This document shows, piece after piece, positions 35,960 through 45,429 of a stretch of DNA of 61,914 nucleotides. Source of the stretch: Muribaculaceae bacterium (GTDB lineage Bacteria > Bacteroidota > Bacteroidia > Bacteroidales > Muribaculaceae); contig JAIDUH010000029.1 in assembly GCA_029060285.1 (NCBI GenBank), positions 1 through 61,914 of the forward strand, given 5' to 3'. A model generated the notes under the pieces. The model ran no database searches, was not told the DNA's origin, and saw only the letters and a list, made by a program, of their open reading frames with translations. Positions within the stretch are counted from its first letter, which is position 1. Each line of letters opens with the position of its first letter. A program made the translations under genes and the position numbers.

Positions 35960-35963
35960 CATC

Positions 35964-37892
35964 ATGATTTCACCTATCCAGTCACTTCAGGAGCAACGCC
36001 GGCTCCTTCAAATCGAATATGAGGAAGAGAAACGTGCTTTCTCTGAGCTTTCTACCCAGATGGGCTTCTCTCGTCTTGCTGAGCGTGGCAACGCTTGGCT
36101 CGGGATTTCCGTGGGCAGAACTTTCTTCAATTCTCTCAACCAAAGAGTCCTTGAAATCTTTCGATCCGATTCTGATTCAGATGTCGACCATAATTTCGAG
36201 TATGGAAAACCGGTTGCTTTCTTCACTTCTTCTGACAAGGCTTCTGAGCGCCCCTTATTTCCGTTCACCGGAACCGTTAGTTTTGTGGATGGTGAACGTA
36301 TGGTGGTAGCTATTCCAGAAAATGCAGATGTATCCTCCCTTTCGTCAGCACATTCGGCAGGAATCATGATATCATTCGATGAAACATCCTACAGGATGAT
36401 GTTTGAAGCCATCGACCGCACGATGAAGGCAAAAGGACGTCTTGCCGAACTCCGTGATCTTTTCTATTCCCGTAGAAAAGTTTCAGAATTGACTTTTGCT
36501 CCGCTTGGATTCCCATATCTCAATAAGACCCAAGAAGCTGCTGTCAACAAGGTGCTGTGTGCTAAAGATGTGGCTATCGTACATGGCCCTCCCGGCACAG
36601 GCAAGACGACAACCCTTGTGGAAGCCATTGCTGAAACGTTGCGTCGCGAACCTCAGGTGCTTGTGTGTGCCCAAAGCAATATGGCTGTAGATTGGATTTG
36701 CGAAAAACTTGTCGATAGGGGAGTGCATGTGCTGCGTCTCGGCAATCCTTCCCGCGTCAACGACAAGATGCTCTCATTTACTTATGAACGACGATTTGAA
36801 TCTCATCCCGATTATCCCGACCTTTGGAGCATCAGAAAGGCTATACGTGAACTCCGTAGTGCCAAGCGTCGAGGCTCCGACCAGTGGCATCAGAAGCTGG
36901 ATCGCCTTCGTAGCCGTGCCACTGAACTTGAAATCCGAATTAATCAGGATCTATTCAATTCTGCACATGTCATCGCTTCTACGCTTGTAGGCAGTTCCAG
37001 CCGTCTGCTCGACGGCATGAAATTTTCCACTCTCTTCATTGATGAGGCAGCCCAAGCTCTTGAGGCGGCTTGCTGGATTCCTGTCAGACGTGCCGGCAGG
37101 GTAGTGCTTGCAGGCGACCACTGTCAGCTTCCGCCAACTGTGAAATCGTATGAAGCCATGAAAGCGGGGCTTGCAAAATCTCTTATGGAGCGGTTGGTGG
37201 AAAATCACCCAGAGGCAGTTTCCCTGCTTACGATGCAATACAGGATGAACCACGAGATAATGCGTTTCTCCAACGATTGGTTCTATGGAGGTGCAATGAC
37301 AGCCGCTCCTGAAGTGCGCCACCGAGGCATCCTCGATTTCGACACTCCCATCGAATGGATCGACCCCATGGAGGGGACGCTTTCAAGCATCCAGATAGAG
37401 CCGGATCCTGATCTTCCAACCTTCAAGGAAGCCCTTGCGGGAGAAAGCCATGGCCGCATCAACCGCGACGAAGCAGAATTTTCTGTCCGCACCCTGTGGG
37501 CATACATAGAGAAAATAGGCAGACGGCGCTTTCTCGACGAGCGTATCGACGTTGGTCTCATCTCACCCTACCGTGCGCAGGTTCAGTACCTCCGGGGTCT
37601 AATCAAACGCACTCCCTTCTTCAAGCCCTTCCGTCATCTAATATCTGTCAACACCGTCGACGGTTTTCAGGGACAGGAACGTGATGTAATCATGATTTCT
37701 CTCGTAAGAAGCAACGACGAAGGCAATATCGGTTTTTTGCGCGACCTCCGTCGCATGAACGTAGCCATGACCCGGGCCCGCATGAAGCTCATCATTATCG
37801 GTAATGTTGCTACATTGGAGAGGCATCCTTTCTATAAAGGGCTTCATAATTCGATTCTGGCACTAAACGCACACCCTATTTCAGACATTTAA
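35964..37892 (+). CDS. UPF1-like superfamily I DNA/RNA helicase
   Basis: This 642-residue cytosolic ATPase belongs to the superfamily I UPF1/SMUBP2-like helicases (AAA_11 and AAA_12). Motif I (Walker A) is GPPGTGKTT at 208-216 and motif II is DEAA at 360-363. Motif III is visible as LAGDHCQLPPT, motif IV as QYRMNHEI, motif V as VDGFQGQERDVI and motif VI as NVAMTRAR. The first 180 residues form an OB-like/1B region. It probably acts on nucleic acid structures in repair or RNA metabolism, but the substrate is unknown. It is preceded by an abutting -7 box and followed 85 nt later by typA, which has its own promoter. Confidence 0.92.
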   Translation: MISPIQSLQEQRRLLQIEYEEEKRAFSELSTQMGFSRLAERGNAWLGISVGRTFFNSLNQRVLEIFRSDSDSDVDHNFEYGKPVAFFTSSDKASERPLFPFTGTVSFVDGERMVVAIPENADVSSLSSAHSAGIMISFDETSYRMMFEAIDRTMKAKGRLAELRDLFYSRRKVSELTFAPLGFPYLNKTQEAAVNKVLCAKDVAIVHGPPGTGKTTTLVEAIAETLRREPQVLVCAQSNMAVDWICEKLVDRGVHVLRLGNPSRVNDKMLSFTYERRFESHPDYPDLWSIRKAIRELRSAKRRGSDQWHQKLDRLRSRATELEIRINQDLFNSAHVIASTLVGSSSRLLDGMKFSTLFIDEAAQALEAACWIPVRRAGRVVLAGDHCQLPPTVKSYEAMKAGLAKSLMERLVENHPEAVSLLTMQYRMNHEIMRFSNDWFYGGAMTAAPEVRHRGILDFDTPIEWIDPMEGTLSSIQIEPDPDLPTFKEALAGESHGRINRDEAEFSVRTLWAYIEKIGRRRFLDERIDVGLISPYRAQVQYLRGLIKRTPFFKPFRHLISVNTVDGFQGQERDVIMISLVRSNDEGNIGFLRDLRRMNVAMTRARMKLIIIGNVATLERHPFYKGLHNSILALNAHPISDI

Positions 37893-37902
37893 GCAAAATA
37901 AC

Positions 37903-37933
37903 TTGACTTTTACCTGAAAAAGTATTAACTTTG
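37903..37933 (+). promoter_or_regulatory. typA promoter (TTG-N20-TAACTTTG)
   Basis: TTG at 37903-37905 and TAACTTTG at 37926-37933 are separated by exactly 20 nt, matching the Bacteroidota -33/-7 consensus. The typA ATG is 44 nt after the -7 box. Confidence 0.85.
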
Positions 37934-37977
37934 CAGTTTGAAATAACCCGGGCTTTTCCCCGGAAGCAGTACAAACT

Positions 37978-39783
37978 ATGCAAGACATCCGCAATATAGC
38001 TATTATCGCTCACGTCGACCACGGTAAGACTACCCTCGTCGACAAAATGCTCCTCGCCGGTAATCTCTTTCGCGAAAACCAGAATGCCGGTGAACTTATT
38101 CTCGACAACAATGACCTCGAGCGCGAAAGAGGCATTACAATCCTGTCAAAAAACGTCAGTATCAATTATAAGGGTACTAAAATTAATATTATAGACACTC
38201 CGGGTCATGCTGATTTCGGTGGCGAGGTAGAACGTGTGCTTAACATGGCTGACGGTTGCTTGCTACTTGTCGATGCTTTTGAAGGACCTATGCCCCAAAC
38301 CCGCTTTGTTCTCCAAAAGGCTATTCAGATGGGCCTCAAGCCTGTAGTGGTCGTCAATAAGGTGGATAAGCCTAATTGCCGTCCTGATGAAGTAAACGAA
38401 ATGGTCTTTGATCTGATGTTTAACCTTAATGCTACTGAAGACCAGCTTGATTTCCCTACAATTTATGGCAGTGCAAAAGAAAACTGGATGAGCAAAGATT
38501 GGAAAGTGCGTACCAGCGATATCACTGCCGTGCTTGATGCTATTATCGAGAATATTCCTGCTCCAACTCAATTGGATGGTGACCCTCAAATGCTCATAAC
38601 AAGCCTTGACTATTCAAGCTATGTCGGAAGAATTGCTGTGGGCCGCGTACATAGGGGAACTCTTCGTGAGGGAATGGACATAGCTCTTTGCAAGAAGGAT
38701 GGCAGCGTAAAGAAGCAGCGCATCAAAGAACTGCACACTTTCGAAGGCATGGGCCGTAAAAAAGTTTCTGAGGTGAGCTCAGGTGATATTTGTGCCATCG
38801 TGGGTCTTGAAGATTTCGAGATCGGTGACACTATATCTTCTGTTGAAAATCCTGAACCGCTCCCGAGAATTGCCATTGATGAGCCTACAATGTCAATGAC
38901 TTTCACCATCAATAATTCTCCTTTCTTTGGCAAGGATGGTAAATATGTCACTTCTCGCCATATCCATGATCGACTCATGAAAGAGCTCGATCGCAATCTC
39001 GCGCTCCGTGTCAGCAAAGGGGATTCTGAAGATAAATGGACCGTGTATGGCAGAGGTGTCCTGCACTTGTCAATCCTCATTGAGACGATGCGTCGTGAAG
39101 GTTATGAGCTGCAGGTGGGTCAGCCGCAAGTGATCATAAAGGAGATCGATGGCGTGAAATGCGAGCCTATTGAAGCTCTTACCATAAATGTCCCTGAAGA
39201 ATACAGTTCAAAAGTTGTGGATATGGTGACTCGTCGTAAAGGCGATATCATAAGTATGGATACTCAGAACGACCGTATCAACATCGAATTCCATATCCCA
39301 TCCCGTGGCATCATCGGTCTGCGCAACAATGTCTTGACTGCTACTGCCGGAGAAGCTATCATGGCTCACCGTTTCCTTGAATATCAACCATGGAAAGGGG
39401 AAATCGAACGTCGCACCAATGGATCCCTTATCGCAATGGAGGCCGGCACTGCATATGCATATGCTATCGACAAACTTCAGGATCGAGGCCGCTTCTTCAT
39501 CTTCCCGCAAGATGAAGTCTATGCAGGACAGGTAGTAGGTGAGAATGCCAAAGACAAGGATATCGTGGTCAATGTTACCAAATCTAAGAAACTCACGAAT
39601 ATGCGGGCTTCAGGTGCTGATGATAAGGCTAAGATAGTGCCCCCGGTTGTATTCTCTCTTGAAGAAGCACTTGAATACATTAAGGAAGACGAATATGTGG
39701 AAGTCACTCCAAATCATCTCCGTCTCCGCAAGATAATCCTTGATGAAAATGAGCGCAAACGTGCAAATCGCAATGAAGGATAA
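37978..39783 (+). CDS. typA: Ribosome-binding GTPase TypA/BipA
   Basis: This 601-residue translational GTPase is related to EF-G and LepA. It acts on the ribosome under stress and in large-subunit assembly. The G motifs are intact: HVDHGKTT (G1), RGIT (G2), [12 protein letters not shown] (G3) and NKVDK (G4), followed by domains II, III and V and the TypA-specific C-terminal domain. Length and sequence are normal. An exact consensus promoter lies upstream, and a small membrane-protein gene starts at the base after its stop codon. Confidence 0.97.
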   Translation: MQDIRNIAIIAHVDHGKTTLVDKMLLAGNLFRENQNAGELILDNNDLERERGITILSKNVSINYKGTKINIIDTPGHADFGGEVERVLNMADGCLLLVDAFEGPMPQTRFVLQKAIQMGLKPVVVVNKVDKPNCRPDEVNEMVFDLMFNLNATEDQLDFPTIYGSAKENWMSKDWKVRTSDITAVLDAIIENIPAPTQLDGDPQMLITSLDYSSYVGRIAVGRVHRGTLREGMDIALCKKDGSVKKQRIKELHTFEGMGRKKVSEVSSGDICAIVGLEDFEIGDTISSVENPEPLPRIAIDEPTMSMTFTINNSPFFGKDGKYVTSRHIHDRLMKELDRNLALRVSKGDSEDKWTVYGRGVLHLSILIETMRREGYELQVGQPQVIIKEIDGVKCEPIEALTINVPEEYSSKVVDMVTRRKGDIISMDTQNDRINIEFHIPSRGIIGLRNNVLTATAGEAIMAHRFLEYQPWKGEIERRTNGSLIAMEAGTAYAYAIDKLQDRGRFFIFPQDEVYAGQVVGENAKDKDIVVNVTKSKKLTNMRASGADDKAKIVPPVVFSLEEALEYIKEDEYVEVTPNHLRLRKIILDENERKRANRNEG

Positions 39784-40098
39784 ATGAAACATCCTCTCAC
39801 ATCAAAAGAACGTAGAGGGCTGTTGGCCGTTGCGGCTGCAGCCCTCTTATGCATTTCCTCCGGGTTCATCTTCCGCAATTGCTCCTTCCGTTCGGAAGGC
39901 ACTGGGGCAGGCGCCTCGCTTCCATCGCAAGTCTCCGGCTCAGCCGTTGCGCCGGATTCTTCTTCCGTCTCCACTGCTTCTGACTCCTTATCTGTCTCTT
40001 CTGCCCGCACAAAATCCTCCAGGAAATCGAAAAAAGACAAAAAAAAGACTCTGAAAGCTTATCCCACAAGAGATCCGCTTTCAGAGCCATGCGATTGA
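39784..40098 (+). CDS. Small single-pass membrane protein downstream of typA
   Basis: The ATG follows the typA TAA directly with no spacer, which suggests coupled translation. The 104-residue product has one N-terminal hydrophobic segment (about 14-30, RGLLAVAAAALLCISSGFIF), a Ser/Ala-rich linker, a lysine-rich patch (SRKSKKDKKK) and a tail YPTRDPLSEPCD. I do not recognise a named family. The lysine-rich patch and the tail lie over the terminator of the opposing operon (40039-40086), so part of this coding sequence is constrained by the other strand. It could be a genuine envelope protein. A chance frame is less likely given the ordered layout. Confidence 0.62.
   Translation: MKHPLTSKERRGLLAVAAAALLCISSGFIFRNCSFRSEGTGAGASLPSQVSGSAVAPDSSSVSTASDSLSVSSARTKSSRKSKKDKKKTLKAYPTRDPLSEPCD
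40034..40086 (-). terminator. Intrinsic terminator of the caspase operon
   Basis: On the minus strand CTCTGAAAGC (40086-40077) pairs perfectly with GCTTTCAGAG (40058-40049), ten base pairs. It is followed by a run of eight T (40046-40039) and a further T-rich stretch. It is placed 54 nt after the last stop of the minus-strand unit. The whole element lies inside the coding sequence of the plus-strand small membrane protein. Confidence 0.85.
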
Positions 40099-40140
40099 TG
40101 ATGTTTAAGCCTCAATATTTGAGTCTAAATCACTTCAATG

Positions 40141-41940
40141 TCATTTATAGTGCTTGTCGACAGTCGGAGTGGTTGACCTGAACGCCTTCATCACCATTCC
40201 TATCGAACTTCCTATATATGTTGGGTCTGCACTATAATATTTGATGCCATCTGTATTGTAGAAATATCCTGAGATATCCTCGTTGACAGCAACAGTCGCG
40301 CTTTCATGTCCCGGATATTGCACAAGTTGGCAAGGCAATCCAAGAGCATTCCAGAGAAGATACGAGAAGAAGATGGCTCTATCCTCACAGTCGTTTTTGT
40401 CATAGATGAAATTCTCTTCCAGGAAATATGGCTTCTCAAACCCATGGAAGTCTTGGTCTGTGGAGTAGTTGAATCCTTTATGACAAAGCGACATCAGAGA
40501 ATTGACTGCATCGCGGTCGCTTTTGCCTGCGAGCTGCTCCTTAAGCTGGTCTACCAAGCTCTCGCGCAGATGACTGTCTACCCAAGAAGATGCAAAGTCG
40601 CCGGTTGGCATTTGTGGATAATGGTGCAGGATCTTCTGAATATTTTCATTCACTTCTCCCTTTAAGGTCAGGTTGCCGTTGGTCAGGTTGAAAGATTTCG
40701 CTTTCATTGGAAGGCTGAGTCCTGTAAGGCGGAGATCGGAGGTCTTGCCAAGGGAGCTGGCTGGAAGATTGCAGGTCATAAGCCGCATTGATTCTCCTGC
40801 TTTCGGTGCCTGGTAGCCATCGGGATAAAGTATGGTATACTTTCTTCCATCTATTGTCTGCGACATTGTTGCGTAGACCACTTTCTGGTCGAAAGGCATC
40901 ATCACCATGAAAGTATCGTTCAGCTTTAGCAGACGCGCATCATATCCCATGTTGGAGAGCAGGAAATGAACTGCCGACATGCGGGCAGCTGCATTGGAAT
41001 CCTTAAATTTCTGGTTGACGAACGACTCTGCAAGACGATACGTAAGATAGCCGTTTAGTCCAAGCTGCTGGGCAAGCCCGAAAAGCTGGCGGGAAGTCTC
41101 GATTCCTCCCTCTTGTGAAGCCATCTTGTTCCAGTGTGCTCCGGTGTCTTCCGGACCATTTATCGAAGACGCGATTTGGAAATCTATTTGCGGAATGAAT
41201 GCCTCCATGCCGTAGAAGTCAAACATGAAATTGTTCTGATTCTTTGGAATGGTGAAGGTCTCCTCTGTCGCATAACCGCTTTCATCGATTATTCGCTGAA
41301 GGTCTTCAGGACTCATCCTGCGGTCAGACATATCGATGTTGACGATGCCTGATTCTCCGGGATTAGGAGCTGCTGTCTGTCCGGGAAATGAGCCGAACAT
41401 GAATCCTGGATCCGGAAGACGCAGCACTGCGAGCTCATAATTGCTTCTTCCCACTGATTCCGATGCCTTAAATGACGATGCATTAGGACTCTGCGCCATC
41501 GTTTTTGGCAGTGAGCTTCCTCCTCCATTAGGCACGTCTATCTTTATGGAAGAATAGTCGAAGTCCGTGATGGATCCCTTTGCGAGTTCCTTGCCTGGCT
41601 TTGCCGCAAGCACTCCTCCTGTCGAGGATTCTCCAAAACGTGGAGTCGGGAGTTTTGCCACAGCCGGCTGTGGTGCCGGTTCCGGTGTTGCGGGTGGCTG
41701 GGGAAGTGCCTTGGGTTTCGGTTCCGTGTACGGACTCTCCTCTTCCCATAGCGGTTCAAATTCATGCCATTCGCCGTTTAGGAAGTCGGCATAGTGCTCC
41801 AGTATTCTCGACTTGAAGTTGTTGTAGTCGTTGAATATTTGTTCACGGAATTTGTTGAATTCCGATGATGGAGACTGTGAGACTCCGGAAACTCCTCCAA
41901 ACAGAAGGGCTGATATTATTATAAAAAAGCTTTTTCGCAT
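40141..41940 (-). CDS. Exported transglutaminase-like protein, paralogue 2
   Basis: This 599-residue protein has a signal peptide (about 1-20). A distinctive N-terminal segment follows (FKSRILEHYADFLNGEWHEF), then a proline-rich linker. The C-terminal transglutaminase-like (papain-fold) domain has Cys518 in NDCEDRAIFFSYL, His545 in YPGHES and Asp572 in SADPTY, so the catalytic triad is intact. It is the last gene of the minus-strand unit and begins 19 nt after its paralogue, which it matches along its length. It may be a cysteine protease, a crosslinking enzyme or an amide hydrolase; the sequence cannot decide. The substrate is unknown. Confidence 0.78.
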   Translation of the reverse strand: MRKSFFIIISALLFGGVSGVSQSPSSEFNKFREQIFNDYNNFKSRILEHYADFLNGEWHEFEPLWEEESPYTEPKPKALPQPPATPEPAPQPAVAKLPTPRFGESSTGGVLAAKPGKELAKGSITDFDYSSIKIDVPNGGGSSLPKTMAQSPNASSFKASESVGRSNYELAVLRLPDPGFMFGSFPGQTAAPNPGESGIVNIDMSDRRMSPEDLQRIIDESGYATEETFTIPKNQNNFMFDFYGMEAFIPQIDFQIASSINGPEDTGAHWNKMASQEGGIETSRQLFGLAQQLGLNGYLTYRLAESFVNQKFKDSNAAARMSAVHFLLSNMGYDARLLKLNDTFMVMMPFDQKVVYATMSQTIDGRKYTILYPDGYQAPKAGESMRLMTCNLPASSLGKTSDLRLTGLSLPMKAKSFNLTNGNLTLKGEVNENIQKILHHYPQMPTGDFASSWVDSHLRESLVDQLKEQLAGKSDRDAVNSLMSLCHKGFNYSTDQDFHGFEKPYFLEENFIYDKNDCEDRAIFFSYLLWNALGLPCQLVQYPGHESATVAVNEDISGYFYNTDGIKYYSADPTYIGSSIGMVMKAFRSTTPTVDKHYK

Positions 41941-41959
41941 GTGATACCAATTTTATTGC

Positions 41960-43765
41960 TTACTTATAATGCTTGTCTATCTTTGGAGTGGCAGTCTTGA
42001 ACGATGGCATTACTTGTCCGATGCTGCTTCCGCAGTAGGTAGGGTCGGAACTGTAGTATTTTACTCCTTCTGTATCATAGTAGCAGCCATTGATATCCGA
42101 CACGGCAGCGATGGCGACGCTTTCGTGGCCAGGATACTGTATCAACTGGCATGGAAGCCCAAGGGCATTCCAAACAAGATATGAGAAGAAAATTGCACGG
42201 TCCTCGCAGTCATTGTAGTCATACAGGAAGTTCTCTTCAAAGAAATATGGCTTCTCGAATCCATGATAGTCCTGGTCGGTCGAATACTTGAATCCATAAT
42301 GACAGAGCGACATCAGCGTGTTGATTGCCTGTTTCTCGCCCATCCCTTCCATTTGGGTCTTGAGCTGGTTGACGATGTCTTCTCTAAGGCTCTGATCGAT
42401 CCAAGATGACGCGAAGTCTCCTGCCGACATCTGGGGATACCTGTGAAGAAGACTCTTCAGATTCTCATTTACTACTCCTTTAATGGTCAATCCATTGCGT
42501 GTGATTTCAAATTCCTTTGGCTTGAAAGGTATGCTGAGGCCGGTAAGCCTGAGATCTGAAGTCTTGCCTAATGCGTCATTCGGTAGTGCGCAGGTGGTGA
42601 ATCTGAAAGCTTGGGAAGGGGGAGTGTATCCTTCGGGCATGAGCATGCAATATTTTCTGTTGTCTATTGTCTTGGAGAATACTCCGTATACTGCTTTCTG
42701 GTCGAAAGGCATCATTATTGTGAATGTGTCGCCTATATCAGCCAATCTTACATCATAACCCATGTTCGACATCAGGAAATGTATTGCCGACATACGTGCG
42801 CGGTCATTGCTGTTCTTGAACTTCTGGTTGACATAAGATTCAGTCAGACGGAAGGTCAGGTAGCCATTGAGTCCGAGTTGCTGGGCAAGTCCGAAAAGCT
42901 GGCGCGCTGTCTCCACGCCTCCTTCTTGTGCTGCAAGTGCCTTCCAGTTGTTGCCGGTTTCATTCGAAGATGTGATGTTTTCGGCTATCTTGAAGTCTAT
43001 CTGTGGAAGGAAAGCTTCCATGCCATAGAAATCGAACTTGAATTTGTCGTCACCTTTCGGGGTTGCAAATGTAGCTTCTGAAGCATAACCGCTTCCCTTG
43101 ATGGCGCGGTTCATGTCTTCGGTTGACATTGCTCTTTCAGCATCTCCGGAGTTGGTGATGCCAGACTCCCCTGGTGCCGGTGCTTTTATCTGACCCGGGA
43201 ACGAACCAAAAGCGAAGTTTGGATCAGGTATGCGCATCACGGAGAGCTCATAGTTGGTCTTCCCTTCAGCTTCAGAAACGGCAAAGAACATATTGCCGAT
43301 GCCGGATATCTTGGCTTGGGACTTAGGCGCACCCGAAGGTCCAAAATTAGCCGGAATGTCCACCTTCATCGGTTCATAGTCAGTGTCCATGTCAAGGCCA
43401 TATGATAAATTGCGCCCGGGGATGGCAGAGAGAATGCCGCCGAGTGATTTGTCGCTGACCACTGCATCCGGAAGGCGGGTCATCATCATATTGGTTTCTT
43501 GAGTCTCTATCTCCCCCTCATAGACGGGTAGTGATGCCGGTTTAGGTTGGGAATAAGGACTATCTTCTTCTATGATAGCCTCAAATTCGTGCCATTCTCC
43601 ATCAAGGAAATCTCCATAATGCTCAAGGATACGCGACTTGAATTTCTGGTAGTCGTTGAGGATCTGTTCCCTGAATTCATTAAATTTGGTAAAGCGGGAC
43701 TGTGAGTTACCCATAGTCCCGCCGAGCAAAAGAAATATTGAAAGTAAAGTTATGCTTTTGCGCAT
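41960..43765 (-). CDS. Exported transglutaminase-like protein, paralogue 1
   Basis: This 601-residue paralogue of the downstream gene has a signal peptide (about 1-21) and the same N-terminal segment (FKSRILEHYGDFLDGEWHEF). The papain-fold domain carries Cys520 (YNDCEDRA), His547 (PGHESV) and Asp574 (SSDPTY). The middle part (about 200-430) is also conserved between the two, including the FDFYGMEAFLPQIDF stretch and QLFGLAQQLGLNGYLTFRL. The gene starts 6 nt after the 43772 gene. Retention of both complete active sites argues for two active enzymes rather than a decaying duplicate. Confidence 0.78.
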   Translation of the reverse strand: MRKSITLLSIFLLLGGTMGNSQSRFTKFNEFREQILNDYQKFKSRILEHYGDFLDGEWHEFEAIIEEDSPYSQPKPASLPVYEGEIETQETNMMMTRLPDAVVSDKSLGGILSAIPGRNLSYGLDMDTDYEPMKVDIPANFGPSGAPKSQAKISGIGNMFFAVSEAEGKTNYELSVMRIPDPNFAFGSFPGQIKAPAPGESGITNSGDAERAMSTEDMNRAIKGSGYASEATFATPKGDDKFKFDFYGMEAFLPQIDFKIAENITSSNETGNNWKALAAQEGGVETARQLFGLAQQLGLNGYLTFRLTESYVNQKFKNSNDRARMSAIHFLMSNMGYDVRLADIGDTFTIMMPFDQKAVYGVFSKTIDNRKYCMLMPEGYTPPSQAFRFTTCALPNDALGKTSDLRLTGLSIPFKPKEFEITRNGLTIKGVVNENLKSLLHRYPQMSAGDFASSWIDQSLREDIVNQLKTQMEGMGEKQAINTLMSLCHYGFKYSTDQDYHGFEKPYFFEENFLYDYNDCEDRAIFFSYLVWNALGLPCQLIQYPGHESVAIAAVSDINGCYYDTEGVKYYSSDPTYCGSSIGQVMPSFKTATPKIDKHYK

Positions 43766-43771
43766 AGTTTG

Positions 43772-44398
43772 TTACTTTATAGGTTCGTTAACAAACTCAG
43801 ATACTTGTTTTGCGTAGTTCTGAGCGAGATTTGTCTCTTCTGCTGCTTCTTTGAGAGCTTTCTGGCGACGTGCCTTGGCTTTGTCTTCGTCTACAAGGAA
43901 ATACATGCGGAAATCAGTAGATCCATCAGGATTCTTTTTCATGATAGTGAATGATTCCTGCAGTTCTCCCTTTATCTCTTTCTGAGTCAGACGTTCATAA
44001 GCTGCATAGAAGCGAGCGAATTCCGGATCGTTCTCTGTGTCGATTTCATTTCCGTAGCCATCTGTCACGCTGCGTCCCTTGATCTGGGAAGATGCTTTGG
44101 AAGCATACTCTGACATTGCATATGTAAGGCACATCTGGCGCCCGTTGTTCATTGACTTGGAGTGGCCATTGCCCATCTGCTCTGTTGCGCCAAGTTCCAT
44201 TTTGGCGAAGTGCTTGTAGAGGGCATCCTGCAGTGGGAGGCTGCCCATGATTTCATATCCCTCTTTTTTAAGTTGTTTTGCACGGTCCTTTGCATTCTTG
44301 TTGCAATTTTTTTCCTGCTTGGGAGTGAGTGCCTGCTGTGCTACAGCTGCTGGGGCGATCAGGCATAGCGCCATGAGAATCATGATGATCTTTTTCAT
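43772..44398 (-). CDS. Small exported protein of the caspase unit
   Basis: This 208-residue protein has a signal peptide (about 1-20, ending AVAQ). The mature part is charged and mostly helical. The stretch around CLTYAMSEYASKASSQIKG and the later FYAAYERLTQKEIKGEL resemble the LPP20-like layout of the neighbouring gene, but the match is weak. I do not recognise a named family. It lies 95 nt downstream of the DUF4384 gene and 6 nt upstream of the transglutaminase-like pair, so it is probably part of the same unit. Confidence 0.65.
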   Translation of the reverse strand: MKKIIMILMALCLIAPAAVAQQALTPKQEKNCNKNAKDRAKQLKKEGYEIMGSLPLQDALYKHFAKMELGATEQMGNGHSKSMNNGRQMCLTYAMSEYASKASSQIKGRSVTDGYGNEIDTENDPEFARFYAAYERLTQKEIKGELQESFTIMKKNPDGSTDFRMYFLVDEDKAKARRQKALKEAAEETNLAQNYAKQVSEFVNEPIK

Positions 44399-44493
44399 TG
44401 CTTTAAGTGTTTTTGGTTATTGTATATTTTTTTTCTTTTGTTGTCAGTATTTAACTTTCTTTATTCTTTTTGACAAGTGTCAGGGTGAATGGT

Positions 44494-45429
44494 TTATTCG
44501 TAATCGAAATTCTTGTCGCCTGCAGGCTTCACGCTCAGATTGATTACTTTCATCCCCATCTCTTCATCAGCACGTCGTAGCTCTATCATCAGCTTGTTGA
44601 AGTCTTTTGTCGACATGGTTTCAAGTTCCGCCTCTTCCATATATCCCCAATTCCCTTTCCTGAAATAGTTGGGAGAATATACTACATACAGGCGGTTGAG
44701 TGCCAGCTTGTCTGTTGTGATGATAAGTCCGTCTCCATCGCTTGGAAATGTGCCTAAGTCTCCTTCATATCTGTTTGGGTCGAAGAGTATGTAGTCAAAT
44801 CTTTTCTTAAGCGTAGCCTGCGGAGGGGTGTTTTCGAATGGAAACATCTTGTAGACCGTCCCGTCTTCATCTTCAAGGCAGACCATCACGAACACATCCC
44901 GTTCCGGACTCTTGATATAGAGGTAGATGTCTTGAGAATCTGTAAATTCCGAGCATACGGATCTTTTATCGGGAGCTGAGAGAGCGTTGGCAATGAGTTC
45001 CGGAGCCTTGTTTGAAAGTTTGCGTCCTCGTCCCGTCACTTTGCAGGTCACTACCGGCACTCCGTTCTCATATCTTTCTTCGTATTGGGGTGTGCCCGTG
45101 GTGGCAAGCCATTCGCCTCTTACGGTGCTTTGCGTGCTTGAAAGGAATGCCATCTTCTCCTTGTCGTTGACGATTTCATTCGTCTGGACAACATCTTGAC
45201 TCACGAGAGTTCCAAATTCATTGCGTAGAGCCTCATTTTGTGCTCCTTCGAGCGCTTTCTCTTTTGCCTCGATCATCGACATGCCTTGATGACCGTAATA
45301 GGTATAGGTGCCCGATACAGCTTTGTCATCTGCTGCTCGTGAAGATATTGGGTTGGCAGCCATCATGACGATGGCTGCCAAGAGTGTTAACAGACTTCTG
45401 TTTATGGTTTTAATTTCTTTGATTTCCAT
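44494..45429 (-). CDS. LPP20-like/DUF4384 exported protein
   Basis: This 311-residue protein has an N-terminal signal or anchor (about 10-32, LLTLLAAIVMMAANPISSRA). An LPP20-like domain follows (YYGHQGMSMIEAKEKALEGA at about 44-63, to about 140). A DUF4384-type domain comes next (DIYLYIKSPERDVFVMVCLE to about 275), a beta-rich fold often found beside caspase-like and serine/threonine kinase proteins. The ATG lies within the last codons of the caspase gene, a 28-nt overlap in another frame, so the two are translationally linked. The function is unknown. Its LPP20-like part relates it to the 29709 gene. Confidence 0.78.
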   Translation of the reverse strand: MEIKEIKTINRSLLTLLAAIVMMAANPISSRAADDKAVSGTYTYYGHQGMSMIEAKEKALEGAQNEALRNEFGTLVSQDVVQTNEIVNDKEKMAFLSSTQSTVRGEWLATTGTPQYEERYENGVPVVTCKVTGRGRKLSNKAPELIANALSAPDKRSVCSEFTDSQDIYLYIKSPERDVFVMVCLEDEDGTVYKMFPFENTPPQATLKKRFDYILFDPNRYEGDLGTFPSDGDGLIITTDKLALNRLYVVYSPNYFRKGNWGYMEEAELETMSTKDFNKLMIELRRADEEMGMKVINLSVKPAGDKNFDYE

